From Amborella trichopoda (taxonomy: Eukaryota; Streptophyta; Magnoliopsida; Amborellales; Amborellaceae): DNA of 64,000 nucleotides. Both the position numbers and the translations under genes were made by a program. Location of the stretch: positions 418,652 through 482,651 of the forward strand of contig NW_006499617.1 in the NCBI RefSeq assembly GCF_000471905.2. Direction: 5' to 3'. The notes below the pieces were generated by a model that did not search any database, had not been told where the DNA came from, and saw nothing but the letters and a program-made list of their open reading frames with translations. Numbering within the stretch: position 1 is the stretch's first letter; each line of letters begins with the position of its first letter. Shown in pieces: positions 33,248 through 44,539 of the stretch.

Positions 33248-33762
33248 GGAGCTGTAATTACAGGAAATCCTCAAAAATATTTCGCCTATAACAGGAAATC
33301 CTCAAAAGCCACAAATCATAAACTCTCCAAAAAATAGTCGCAAGCCACAAACAGTGGCAAAAATATCCATTGAAGCAGTAAAAACGGCTCCAAATCTCCA
33401 GAAATCTCAGGGATTGAAGAACCCACAAAACCTGGACAACATTAATAGATCTACAAACAAAGTAACTCATAAAGTGTGTCACAAAGTTAAAGGGAGCTGT
33501 AATATCAGGAAATCCCAAAAACAAATTTACCCTTGTCAGGAAATCCCCAAGAATAGGAAATCCCCAAAAGCCCAAAAATCACCTAAACGTTCCAAAAAAT
33601 ATTCACAATCACAAATATTGCCAAAAAAAAATCCATTGAAGCAGTAAAAATGGCTTCAAATCTCCTAAAATTTCAGGGATTGAAGAACCCACAAAACCTG
33701 AGCAACATAAGTAGATCTACAAATAAAGTAACTCAAAAAGTTGAGTACTTTTACAAAGTCAA
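33248..33762. repeat. Tandem duplication of about 0.25 kb
   Basis: Segments 33248-33490 and 33491-33762 run in parallel: GGAGCTGTAAT, CAGGAAATCC, TCCATTGAAGCAGTAAAAA, GGGATTGAAGAACCCACAAA, then TAGATCTACAAA and AAAGTAACTCA. Small indels separate them. CAGGAAATCC is itself repeated within each unit. Confidence 0.85.
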
Positions 33763-34048
33763 GGGGAAAGCGATTTTCACAATGCCCAGAAAACATATCT
33801 CAAGTTCTGATTTTAATGGCGGAAGGTAGGTTGCCGACTCTAAAGAAAAACTAGCGACAACAGAGCTCGAAGTGTTGACCAAAGTACGAGCAATGGGCTT
33901 CGTAGCTTCAATGTGACCAATCGTGCTTGCAATGAGCCAAACGCTACTTATCTTGCGAGATCTGGATGTACAAATCTTGATTTTGTGTATCCAAGATTCC
34001 CAAACCACCCTAGGGTATTAGGCTTCTTGAATCTATATTTTTTTAATT

Positions 34049-34259
34049 GGAAAAAGTTTGTATAGAATTGAGGATCTAAACAATCAAATTTGAACCTATC
34101 TAAAAAATTTACTAGTAGTGATTGTTTCGATACCCATATCTTCAAATTGATCATCTCAACATCAAAAAATATAGTATTAAAACAACATTTCTCAACAACT
34201 ATTTAAAGGTAAGCTCTAATTTGTTTGTTTAGAGTCTAGGCTCCATACAAACTGCACCC
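34049..34259. mobile_element. Mutator-like MITE, family A copy 12, short deletion form with 9-bp target duplication
   Basis: Starts GGAAAAAGTTTGTATAGAAT and ends CTCCATACAAACTGCACCC. The exact 9-bp word TTTTTAATT flanks it at 34040-34048 and 34260-34268. Only 211 bp: the middle of the element is deleted, yet both ends survive. Confidence 0.88.
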
Positions 34260-34268
34260 TTTTTAATT

Positions 34269-35134
34269 TGGCACTCCCAATTTTTTTGTGGGACTTCTTA
34301 GATGTACAAATTACCTATTTACCCTCTTTTTTTATTGGAAAAGGCCAAAATTTTTTTTTTTTTTTTCAGAGAAATTTTTTTTGCCATTTGTTTTTTTTTT
34401 TGGAGAGAGGGCTCTAACTTTGGTGGTAGGAATCGAGCTTAAGAATTAAGGCTACAAATTGTCAAACGCTAACCGATAAAGTGGCCTTTTTCCTATAAAA
34501 AAAAAGAAATTGAGCTAATTTTCTCTGTTTCTCTCTCTCACGTATTTTCCCCCTTGCTTCTCTAATCTTTGTGTGAAACGATATGCGTCTTTCACTATTC
34601 AATAATAAGAAAAATACTAATAATAATAACCCCCCTAATTATCTCCATACATAAAGCGTAAAAAAAACTTAAAATAAAGCCATCATTTGAGAAAATGAAA
34701 AGATATCAACCAAATAAAATCTTTCACCTTATAAGAAATAAACATAATTATGTCAATCGATAAATTCTAATAATATTGAAAAATAAAAATTACAAAATTA
34801 AAGCATCAAAATAAAATAAAAACTACAAAATAAAATTATTAAAAGGAAAAACTTCAAAATCAAGCAACAAACTCATATTAACAAGACAAACTCATAAAAT
34901 GAAAATTTTAGAATGACAAGCAACCCATCAAATTTTTTGTTTTTACTATGGCAACAGGTAAATAGGAGATGCAGGGAACTTTTAAGAGAAGGGTAAATCG
35001 GTAATTTTTCCCTCTAATAAGAACTAAAGTCATATACATAAGGGTCTCAAAATCTTCTAAAGAATATTAGATGGGTTATTACAATTGGAATGCCTCTAGC
35101 ATGTTTCGTTTGGACAAAATAGTTATTGGAGATT
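34269..35134. other. AT-rich intergenic DNA, no gene recognised
   Basis: Poly-T and A-rich runs with nothing else recognised. Confidence 0.6.
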
Positions 35135-35350
35135 TTTTTAGGGATTGCATATTACGTAATCATTTATTTTTTGTACAAAGTGGTTACAATTATATTAGCC
35201 ATTGAATGTGAAATCCAATAAATGAAAATAGATTACAACATTCGAGAAATTTTATTTTAGACTTTGTGTCTAAATAATGACACATCCTCACTCGATTTCA
35301 AATCTAATGGTCAACAATGACTGTAACCTCTTTGTATATCAAAAGTAAAA
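35135..35350. mobile_element. Small MITE-like repeat (family C) with inverted ends
   Basis: GTACAAAGTGGTTACAAT...TTAGCCATTGAATGTGAAATC on the left is inverted on the right as GATTTCAAATCTAATGGTCA...TGACTGTAACCTCTTTGTAT. Related copies lie at 10680-10880 and, in part, near 125-250. Confidence 0.55.
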
Positions 35351-35383
35351 GGTCTCAATGTATATATTTCCTAAATTGAAAAG

Positions 35384-35775
35384 GATAAATTTATATAGAA
35401 CCTAGGCTCTAAACAAACAAATTGGAGCCTATAACAAAACTTTGACTAGAAGATGTTGTTTTGATTCCCAAATATCCTCAAATCGATCATCTCGACATCA
35501 ACCTGCATGCACATGAGAAAAAAATGGATTTTAAGTTTTAAAAATAGTGTATTTTGTAACACATTTTTAGACCATCAATTTTTAAGATTTTCAAGTGTTC
35601 ATAGATCTGTCGATCTACACTATTTTTGAAGTTTTAAACTTTATAAATAAATATGATAATATATTTTAAGACTATCACAAATATTTCCAATTTCGAAACC
35701 ACATTTCTTGACACGATTTGAAGGTAGGCTCTGATTTAATTTGTTTAGAGCCTAGGATCTATATAAACCGCACCC
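35384..35775. mobile_element. Mutator-like MITE, family A copy 13
   Basis: Starts GGATAAATTTATATAGAACC with GCTCTAAACAAACAAATTGG, and ends TATATAAACCGCACCC. The interior is close to the 12450 copy throughout (ATAGTGTATTTTGTAACACA; TTTCTTGACACGATTTGAAG). The flanks are not a clean duplication. Confidence 0.75.
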
Positions 35776-36544
35776 TAAAATTTCCGTTAAGAATAGTATT
35801 TCAAACCCGGATTGCTGGGGTAGATCGTTCAACCCACGTGTCCATGCCAAATCATCGATTGCTGATCCTAATGAGTTCGAATCAATGATACCAAAAAAAA
35901 AAAAAGTTAAAATAAGAAATAATGTAAAGAGAAAATATCGTACTAGCCCCTAAACTTGGGATCATTTTCATAGTATCCCTTCAATTCTTCAAAAATATCT
36001 AGCGGCACTAATTTTCTGCATATTCTACTTCAAATAATGGGGGGGGGGGGGTTTGACTTAATGGGCATTCAAGACATGCAAAGAGGTGGGAATTTGGGTA
36101 TGGGCTTCCTCGACTCATTCCCTTATATGTATATTTATAAATCCCCCCAGCTCTAATCAACTTATATGTATATTTATAAATCCCCCAGCTCTAATCAACT
36201 TATATGTTATATTTATAAACCCCGGGAGGAAGGGGGGGGGGGGCGGGCGGGGAGAGGGTTTGAGTTAAGGGCATTCAAGACATACAAAGAGGTGGGGATT
36301 TGGGTTTGGGCTTCCTCGACTCATTCCCTTCTCATGGTTTTTTAGCCATGTAATTTGCTTGGCTCTAAAGGCATAATGAATATATTCCAGGATAAATTAT
36401 TATGTTCGATCCAAACAGGAAAAGCTACAAATTATTGTTTTATCTCAGCTCTAATCAACTTATATGTATATTTATAAACCTATTTATGCGAACAAGGTTT
36501 TATGCTCAACCATTTAGAATTTAAATTGTCTCTCAATATTAGGT

Positions 36545-36580
<36 letters not shown>

Positions 36581-36961
36581 ATTTGTCTAAATAACAACCC
36601 CTCAATACAAAGGTTAATTTTAGAAGGGGTTGTGATGGGTGTATTTATCAAAAAGATAATTATTTTTTATTTAAAAAATTATTTTAATAGGTATCTTAAC
36701 CATTAAATAAGGTAAATTTGACATTTTTGTAAAAGTACAATGTCATTTTGGAAGTTAGTGTCCTGAAACTTTATTAGTAAAGTACCATTGTTCATTAGTA
36801 AAAATTTCAACTTTACCCCTTATGGAGATGATAAAAATACCCTTTGTCTTGTAATGATATTTACAAAAGTACTCTTACTTGATGATTAATATATTATAAA
36901 ATTAATTTTTTTTGAAAAAATAAACCACAAAATTAGTAAATCCACCATTCATTAATTTGAA
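35776..36961. repeat. Intergenic DNA with a 65-bp direct repeat, G runs and a TA microsatellite
   Basis: GGGCATTCAAGACAT(G/A)CAAA and the following 45 bp occur at about 36063 and 36262. AGCTCTAATCAACTTATATG occurs at about 36150, 36187 and 36446. G-only runs lie at about 36042 and 36231. A (TA)n run lies at about 36550-36578. No gene is seen. Confidence 0.65.
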
Positions 36962-36962
36962 G

Positions 36963-37371
36963 CGAAAATGAATAGTGATTTTGCATACCCTCATCACTGT
37001 CTAAATTTCATCGCATGGTCACAATTATCCGGTAGTGTTTTATTTTTCAATTTGTTTCTACAAATCGGAATGACTTGAAATTTGGTGAATATGTACATCT
37101 TACTGAGGCACATCTAATAAAAATATAAAAAAAATTATCTGCAAAAAATAAATTGACCAAACTACCCCCAAAACGTTTTGGGGGTATTTTGATCAATTTG
37201 TTTCATATAAACTTTCGAAGATTCCCATATGTTTGATGAATGTATATTCCAAATTTCAGATCATTTAGATTCGTAGAAAAAAAATAAAAAATGAAACACT
37301 ACAGGGCAATCGTGACTGCGCGATGAACTTTGGACGATGATGGGGGTAGGCGAAATCACTAATCATTTTCG
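36963..37371. mobile_element. Foldback MITE with a palindromic centre
   Basis: The left end CGAAAATGAATAGTGATTT is inverted at the right end (AAATCACTAATCATTTTCG). Long matching arms meet at the perfect palindrome CCCCCAAAACGTTTTGGGGG at about 37165-37184. Inner arms contain AAATTGACCAAACTA against TTTTGATCAATTTG. The whole element could form one long hairpin, a shape known to feed small-RNA pathways in plants. No coding capacity. Confidence 0.72.
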
Positions 37372-37970
37372 TTTATAGGCATTGCGTAGTATTTTCTATA
37401 TATATATATATATATATATAAGGATTTTCTAGGGTTAACAACCCCCCAAATTATATAGATTCAAGTTAGAGACTCTTGTGAACCGTATTTTTACTTTTAC
37501 TGCCCCTATATTACTTGAAGACCAAAGGATATGAAGGGCATTTTAGACTTTTACTACCAAACTTGAAAAAAATTGAATTTTGAAATTTAAAGCTCTTCCC
37601 TTTCACACGTCTTCCTATTCTTAATCTCTCCTTGTTGTCCCCCATCATCTCTCTCTTGATCTCTCCCCTTGCCCTTCCGCATCCTCACTCTCTCTTGACC
37701 AGAAATCTCTCACATGGGATCAATCACACAAGGCATGGACAATCTCCCTTTGCTGCTCTCTCTATCTCCATATGTTTTTTAGTATTTCCAGCAAACCGGT
37801 TTCTGCCCCTCTCTCTTTCACGAATTTTTAATTTGGCCATCTTCTTTCTCACTTTCTCAATATCTTTATGTTGGTTTTTCGTACATACTGAGGTGAAACC
37901 TTCTTGTTTTTTGATGTACCTATGGTGCTGATTGTAGAAGAAGTTGTACAAAGAAGCAAACAAAAGAGCA
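37372..37970. other. Intergenic DNA with TA microsatellite and CT-rich stretch
   Basis: A (TA)n run at about 37397-37421, then a CTCTCTCT-rich stretch at 37620-37870. An open frame of 99 codons lies across the CT-rich DNA, but its Ser/Leu/Ile-rich translation matches the base bias, so I do not call it a gene. Confidence 0.45.
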
Positions 37971-38290
37971 TGTTCAATTGAAGAAACCTAACCTCATTAA
38001 TATACGTGTTGCTGGTTCAAAAAGTGCCCCTTCTAGCTGTATTTCCATTCAGTAAATAACCTAACCCATAGACAAGATATGGGCAAAAAAATTAGCTCCC
38101 ACTAACAAACTAACAACCCACAAGATAGCATAACCCACGTACAAGATATAAGCCAAAAATCAGCTCCCACTAACAAACTAACAACCCACTAAATAAGCTC
38201 CTATTGACAAACTAACAACCCACAAAACACACCTAACATGACTCTATACTCATCCATGCGAGCCTTATTCATCACACATAACAATAGAAA
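37971..38290 (-). repeat. Probable 3' LTR of the minus-strand gypsy element
   Basis: It lies between the purine tract and the low-copy DNA at 37.9 kb. Plus-strand TGTTCAATTGAAG at 37971 is a possible LTR edge. It contains three spaced copies of a CAAACTAACAACCCAC word, two of them in AGCTCCCACTAACAAACTA. Without the partner LTR the limits are estimates. Confidence 0.4.
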
Positions 38291-38319
38291 ATACAAGTAA
38301 TATTTCCTCCCCCCTTAAG

Positions 38320-39860
38320 ATTCGGTCTTGTCCTCAATACCATATTATGGAAATTGCTTCGTCATGGCTTCGAAGTCCTCCCAAGTGGCTTCTACAGGTA
38401 ACATTCATTGCCAATGGATGGGAATTTGTTTCTTCCTTTTGTAAATTCTTTGGTCAATGACTGCTTGAGGCTTTGGATGGAGTGTCTCATCGTCTTCACG
38501 CACTGATGGTAGCTCAGTTTGGACCAAGGTGCCTTCTCTCACCTTCTTCTTCAACATGGACACATGGAACACTTAATGGATGCATGATTCTTTTGGCAAG
38601 TCTAATTTGTATGCAACGACTTCTATCCTTTTCACAATTTGGTATGGCCCACAATTCCTTGGAGATAACTTGAGTTTTTTTCTAAGAGACAATGTTGCTT
38701 GCCTGTAAGGCTAAAGTTTGAGATAGACCCAGTCCCCTTCTTCAAATTCTTTCTCCCGATGATGACAGTCATGCACCTTCTTCATGTGGTTCTGTGTTTC
38801 CTTGAGTGTGGCCCTTAACTCCTTAATCTTCTGATCTCAGTCTAACAGTTGTCTTTCAACTGATTCAACCTTAACAGTGCTTGTAACATATGTCAACAAT
38901 GATGGTGGCAGTCGACCATAAAACACCTCAAACAGAGTTGTCTTTATTACTTAATGCCAACTGGTGTTGTAGCAATACTCTGCCCAAGAAATCCACCTAC
39001 CCCCACTCCTTAGGATTTGAGCTAGTGAAGCACCTCAAATACATCTCCATTGTTCGGTTCACCACTTAGCTTTGCCCATCAGTTTGGGGATGGTAAGCAG
39101 AACCATAATTGAAGTTTGTACCGTTGAGGTGAAACAACTCTGACCAAAAGTTACTGGTAAAAGTAGGATGCCGATCACATACGGTCGTTTTAGGCATACC
39201 ATGCAACTTGAACACTTGATCAAAGAAGATTTGGGCAACTACGGTGGCTGTGTATGGGTGATAGGGGAATGAAGTGCACATACTTTGATAGTTGGTCCAC
39301 CACTACAAGTACAACTAACTTCCTTTTGAAACGGGCAACCCCTCCACAAAATCCATCAATATATCTTCCCATACTCATTGTGAAATAGGAAGGGGTTGAA
39401 GTAGCCCAGCAGGAGAGACTTGCTTTGTCTTGTGACACTAACACGTGTCACACTGAGCAATGAATTTTTTGATTTTATCTCTCATACCGGGTCAATAGAA
39501 GCTAGTTCTTATCCTCTGGAGGGTCTTGTGATAACTCTCATGGGTGCTACTGTGAAACTGATCAATGATGTCGTCGATCAGTGTGGAGTTCACAGTAAGA
39601 TAAACTCTATCTTTAAAGAAGATAAGCCATTCCTTATATTGTCATAGGCCCACTGCCTCATCCTCTTTAATACGTTCAATCAATACCTGTAGAATCGGAT
39701 TTGCACTAGTCTCCTCCTTCACTGCTGCTACCCAGTTGGCGACTGGTTGAGAAACAATGGCCAGTTTCCCCTCTGCAACTACGTTACATTCTTCATTTTC
39801 TTCTCTCATGGGCAACACGTCGGCTACCACGTTCTCCTTTCCCTTTTTGTACTCCATAAT
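38320..39860 (-). pseudogene. Gypsy integrase and chromodomain-like remnant
   Basis: The core holds FDQVFKLHGMPKTTVCDRHP and the end of the DDE fold, SAYHPQTDGQS. The 3' end encodes a chromodomain-like stretch with EATWEDFEAM, placing the element with chromoviruses, whose chromodomain is thought to steer integration. Broken. Confidence 0.7.
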
Positions 39861-41010
39861 GAAGTCATAACTCATCAACTCGTATAGCCACCTTTGTTGT
39901 TTTGAAGATGTAATTTTTTGAGCCCACAAATATTGCAAACTTCTTTGGTTTGTCCTCACCACAATGCCTTTCCAGTAAATATGAGTGCCACTTTTGAACG
40001 GCTAACACCAATGCCAACATCCCCTTCTTATAAGTAGACAATAGCAAATTCCTCCCTTGTTTGGTCATTTCTGCATCAATACAGCTCCTACACCTGATCT
40101 ACTAGCATCACATTCAATAATAAACTTCATAGAGAAGTCCGGTAGAACTAGAACAAGGGCCTTAGTCATGGCTTCCTTCAATTTTTGAAATGCTTCCTCA
40201 GCTGCCAGGGTCCACTTGTACGAATTGTTTTTGAGCATGTGAGTGAGTGGCCCATCTATTTTGCCATAATTTTGAATGAACTTCTGGTAGTAGCCCGTTA
40301 AACCAATAAAACCTCTCATAGCTTTGGGTTTTTATTGCTTAGGTGAACTCAACATCGCAGAGCTCTTGTCAGGATCAACCACCACTCCTGCATTAGAAAT
40401 TATATGATCGAGGTAGTGAACCTCACTTTGGCCAAACTAACATTTCTCCTTCTTGACAAACAACTTTTTAGACCACAAGGTAGACAATGCAATTTCTTAA
40501 TGCTTGAAATGCTCTTCCCATGATGCACTATATATTAAGATGTGATAAAAAAAATACTAAGATGAATTTCCTCAAGTAGTTTTGGAATACCTGATTCATT
40601 AGGGACTGGAAGGTTGATGGTGCATTGCTAAGTCTGAAAGGCATTACAAGGAATTCATAGTGGTCATGATGCGTTTGAAATGCCTTTTTGTCCATGTCTT
40701 CCGACACCACTCGAATTTGATGATATTCATAATGCAAATCCAACTTTGAAAATACCTGTGTTCCGTTCAGCTCATCTAGTAACTCATCAATTACTGGAAT
40801 TGGGAACCGATCCTTGATAGTGACCTTTTTAAGGGCACAATAATCTACACACATACACCACGACCCATTATGCTTCTTAACTAGTATTACAAGCGAGGAA
40901 TAACGGCTGTTGCTGGGGCAGATTACCCCTGAAGTAAGCATTTCGGCCACCAACTTCTCAATCTCCACCTTCTGGTAATGTGGGTGGCGGTAAGCCTTGG
41001 TACACACAAC
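39860..41010 (-). pseudogene. Gypsy reverse transcriptase and RNase H remnant
   Basis: Reverse transcriptase words: KKHNGSWCMCVDYCALKKVT, KDRFPIPVIDELLDEL and FSKLDLHYEYHQIRV. The thumb and RNase H follow: MRGFIGLTGYYQKFIQNYGK, FIIECDASRSGVGAVLMQK and YELMSYDFIMEYKKGKENVV. All are characteristic of plant Ty3/gypsy polymerases. Broken. Confidence 0.85.
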
Positions 41011-41019
41011 TTGCTTCCC

Positions 41020-42560
41020 GCCTTCAATGGAATCCTATGATCATGTGATCGTGGAGGTGGTAGTCCCTTGGGCTCCTCGAACACATCCTGGAATTCTTCC
41101 AAAATACGTTGCAACCGGGTAGGTTGATTTTCGCCATTAGTCGTAGGAAGTTTAGTCCCATTCGAATATTGGTGTAGCAACATCCCTTCTTATTTCTCCT
41201 TGCTTCACGAATGAACTCGTGATCTCCAATTACCTTGTCATTGAATGAGGCAACTCCCTTAAGAGTTACTTCTTTTCCAGCCACCTTGAAGGTCATCAAT
41301 AACCTTGCAAAATCCCACATAATGGGGCTAAGTGTTCTTAAACACTGGGCGCCCAAGACAACTTCATAGCCTTCCAAAAAAAGTAAATAAAAATCTACGT
41401 TAACTGGGACACCTTGCAAAATTAACTTAATTTCTGAGTACTTACCGAGCCTAAGAAGTTTCTCCTCGGACGCCACCATCACCTCAAAATGGCTACCATT
41501 GGTTGATTGCAGATCCACATTTTTTGCAATCGTTTCACTCATAAAATTATGATTGCTTCCCGAATGTATCAAAACCATGACCGCAACATGGGCTAAGCTG
41601 CCTTTCACACGCATGGTTTCAGGAGCTCGTAAGATCTCACGAAACTCTTCTGGAATGTCTACCTCCTGGCCTGGTTTATCGTTGTCATCTTCCTCTTCAT
41701 AACAGCCCTCAATCAAGAACAACTTCTTACAACAATGTCCAGGTACAAACTTCTCATTACAGTTAAAGAACATACCCTTAGCTTGCTTCTCTTGCATCTC
41801 CGCTAGTGACAATTGCCAAACCGAAAGTACAGGGCCATTGTTAGTTGTTTCTTTGCTGGTTGTAGGAGTTTTCTTCACGTCAGTTAGTGCGTCAGCTCAC
41901 CGTTGAGAGAAGTTGTGGGCTTCATAAAGGCGGGCTAACCCAATAACACCAGTGAGGGTCGTAGGATGCCATGCCAAAACGTTCGCTTTGATGTTGTGCT
42001 TCAGTGATGAAGCAACTAACTTGGCGAGCGGCGGGAGATATTCCACCTTAGTTAAAAGCCTCTTAAATTGGGTTTGGTAGTCTCGAACCTTCCCAGCTTG
42101 TTGCAACTTAGTCAACTCTCCAAAGAAGTCTTGGAGTTGAGTGGGTCCTTACCTGGTATGCACCCTATCACAAACATTTTGTCAAGACATCTCGCCTACT
42201 TCTTGTTTGAAGATTTGGTACCACAACTGGGCGTCACCCTTCATATGGAAGGATGCAAGAGCCACATGCTCTTCTTCCGGTGGTTGATGGAACTGGAAAA
42301 ACTGCTCCACCCTGCAAGTCCGGCTCCTCGTGTCCTCGTTGCCATTAAAGCGGGGAAATTCGAGCTTAACAAACTTTAGAACGAAGGACAATTGCGTTAT
42401 GTGTTGACGGTTTCCATTGGTGTGCCCAGATCATTCACCAAGGTTTAGGAGCGTAACTTTGAAGTTCTCTCATTTCTCAAGTTCGGTAGTATCGGAATAT
42501 GAACTAAGCTTTTTAAACAACTTGTTAAGTTTGTCTATGATCTGCTGTTGGACAATGTTG
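41020..42560 (-). pseudogene. Gypsy gag and protease remnant
   Basis: The gag part has LEFPRFNGNEDTRSRTCRVE, FFQFHQPPEEEHVALASFHM and AQLWYQIFKQE. The protease part has the retropepsin-like core VLIHSGSNHNFMSE. A short Cys/His stretch (FNCNEKFVPGHCCKKLF) sits between them. Broken. Confidence 0.8.
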
Positions 42561-42778
42561 AGAGAGCTTTGTTGACACGTATGGCTATGAGGCCTTACGT
42601 GTCTTAACCTAAAATTATGGGACTCCAATGTTCATTATAATTATCCAAACAAATTATATCCAACGTTTATATGGTCCAACGTCTATAGGAATGATGGATG
42701 AATATCCTTGAGATCAGGGAAACCCTTTTTTTCTCAAAGACCCGTTGGAGAAATATAACGGTTAGCCCTTCTTCTCCC

Positions 42779-42785
42779 TATAAAA
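42779..42785 (+). promoter_or_regulatory. TATA box of the copia LTR
   Basis: TATAAAA, about 208 bp into the LTR, in a CCCTATAAAATGG context typical of plant LTR promoters. Confidence 0.6.
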
Positions 42786-42992
42786 TGGAAAGCCAGATAG
42801 AGGAAGTAAACAACAACAAAAAAAACGTCGAGGGATACAGAGCTTCCTCTGTAACCAGAGCTCTCTCTCTGAAAGGCAAGCAACATGAGTTTCTAATCCA
42901 AAAATCCGGGCTCTGCAATCACCAGCCTCACGACCCCTTCTCTGATCTCGGCTTTAATTCATACGCACTCCATCAAATTTCACTAACATTAG

Positions 42993-43025
<33 letters not shown>

Positions 43026-43113
43026 CTAATTTGTTACTTAATAAAATAGTACAAAACTACTACTAGTCCTTACTACTACTTGTCTAGTTAATTTACTTAT
43101 TAAAAGTTAAAAA

Positions 43114-43133
43114 NNNNNNNNNNNNNNNNNNNN
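43114..43133. other. Assembly gap (20 N) inside a likely false duplication
   Basis: Both sides of the gap hold error-rich versions of sequence that is present in cleaner form further out, around two TA runs of the same 29-bp length (42993-43021 and 43244-43272). See the findings. Confidence 0.85.
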
Positions 43134-43243
43134 GGTACCGTCTCGCTAACTACTACCACGACCTCCACCGTACCCTTACCTCTGTATCTCGGTCGTTTAA
43201 TTACTATACGACACTACCACTACTAATTACTACTAACTATTAG

Positions 43244-43275
<32 letters not shown>

Positions 43276-44539
43276 CAATTTTGGTTCTAATAAAATGCAA
43301 AAATCATGCCTTCATCTTGCTGTAATTTCATTAAAAGGAAAAACCCCTAATCTTTATGAGCAAACGAGCCCCTTTTCCTTCTCTATCATAAAAGTTGACT
43401 ATAGTTTTATTTCTCTGTTAATCTGGAACTTTCTCTCTCTCTAATTTTTTTTTTTGCAGAGAAAATCCACTTCCGACTCAAAATCATGCATTCGCCATTT
43501 GATCCCTCTATCTTCTCACTGCTCACACATTATCTTGTATTGGATCCATAGGCATTCAAGTTTATCTTTAATAGTGAGGCATACGTGAAGCATACGTTTT
43601 ATCTTATCTTATATATTACGTATTTGCCCTTTGATCCCCCTATCTTCTGACTGTTAACACTTTATCTTGTATTGGATCCATATATATTCAAGCTTATCTT
43701 CAGGGAAGCCCCATATATTATGATTTTACTCTATAATAGCATATATATCTTAATTTAAGAGATTGCTTATAATTACATAAAGATATAAAACGATGGGTAG
43801 CAGCCGTGTTTTTTAATCTAAGAAAGTAGTTAACTTTTGGTGGGCCCCAACAGCACGTATTAGTTGCGTGCAAGTCATTTCGACCCCACCATTAAATCGC
43901 ACAAATATCGCACGTCTGTTAAATATTTTTATGGTAGATTATCTGTTACAGAGATACAGTCACTCTAAACATATATCGCATCTCTGAATACATATTTTAC
44001 TACTTTGTTGTTATATATATTGCTGATATCTCTATTAAAAAAAAAGGGGGCAAAAAAAAAAGAAAAGAAAAAGGAGACTTATTCTGCTCATTTTTAGTAT
44101 TGTTGATATTTAAATGCACTTACTTTCTTGGTGTACTATAGAAATTGATTTATCTTCTAAAGTGAATCACTTACTTGATATTTGGTCTTTTATTATAAGG
44201 GCTCACACACTCTTGATATTGTTCATGCATCCTAAATAAATAACATAAAGGGGAAATTTTATATTATCTTTGATAATTGTAGTGCTTACTTGTAGATAGG
44301 GATATTGCTCCTACACCCTAAATAAATAGCATAAAGGGGAAATTTTATATTATCTTAGATAATTATACTACTTACTTGTAGAAAGGGAGATTGCCTATAT
44401 CATTTTATGTTTTAAGACATCACTTTATAACTGATATTGTTTTATGAAATAATTGCAGCTCTTTCTGTAAAAGTATTGACCACATATTAAATTTTTTGGT
44501 ACCTTGTTTAGCTTCTTTAGAACTTAGAAAGTATTAGGT

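Larger units (their letters stand above)
37971..42571 (-). mobile_element. Ty3/gypsy chromovirus-type retrotransposon, minus strand, broken and cut short at its 5' side
   Basis: Reading right to left, the order is gag, protease, reverse transcriptase, RNase H, integrase and a chromodomain-like end, which is Ty3/gypsy order. A purine tract (TTAAGGGGGGAGGAAATA on the minus strand, near 38305-38322) marks the 3' LTR side. The 5' LTR is not found: the copia LTR begins directly at 42572, so copia insertion probably displaced it. The frames carry many breaks (well over five). A fossil. Confidence 0.8.
42572..44500 (+). repeat. Probable 5' LTR of the copia element
   Basis: Starts TGTTGACACGTATGGC. 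A TATA box, CTATAAAATGG, lies at 42778-42788, followed about 50 bp on by a leader rich in AGAGCT and CTCTCTCT. Internal direct repeats include TTATCTTGTATTGGATCCAT (two copies about 133 bp apart, near 43531 and 43660) and GGGGAAATTTTATATTATCT (two near 44252 and 44337). The right edge, near TTGGTACC at about 44498, is uncertain. Part of its apparent length is probably an assembly artefact. Confidence 0.5.

Noticed and set aside
37632-37931. 99-codon Ser/Leu/Ile-rich frame that looks like a membrane protein
   Set aside because: It lies in a CT-rich stretch, and the translation simply reflects that base bias. No homologous block or gene context is seen.
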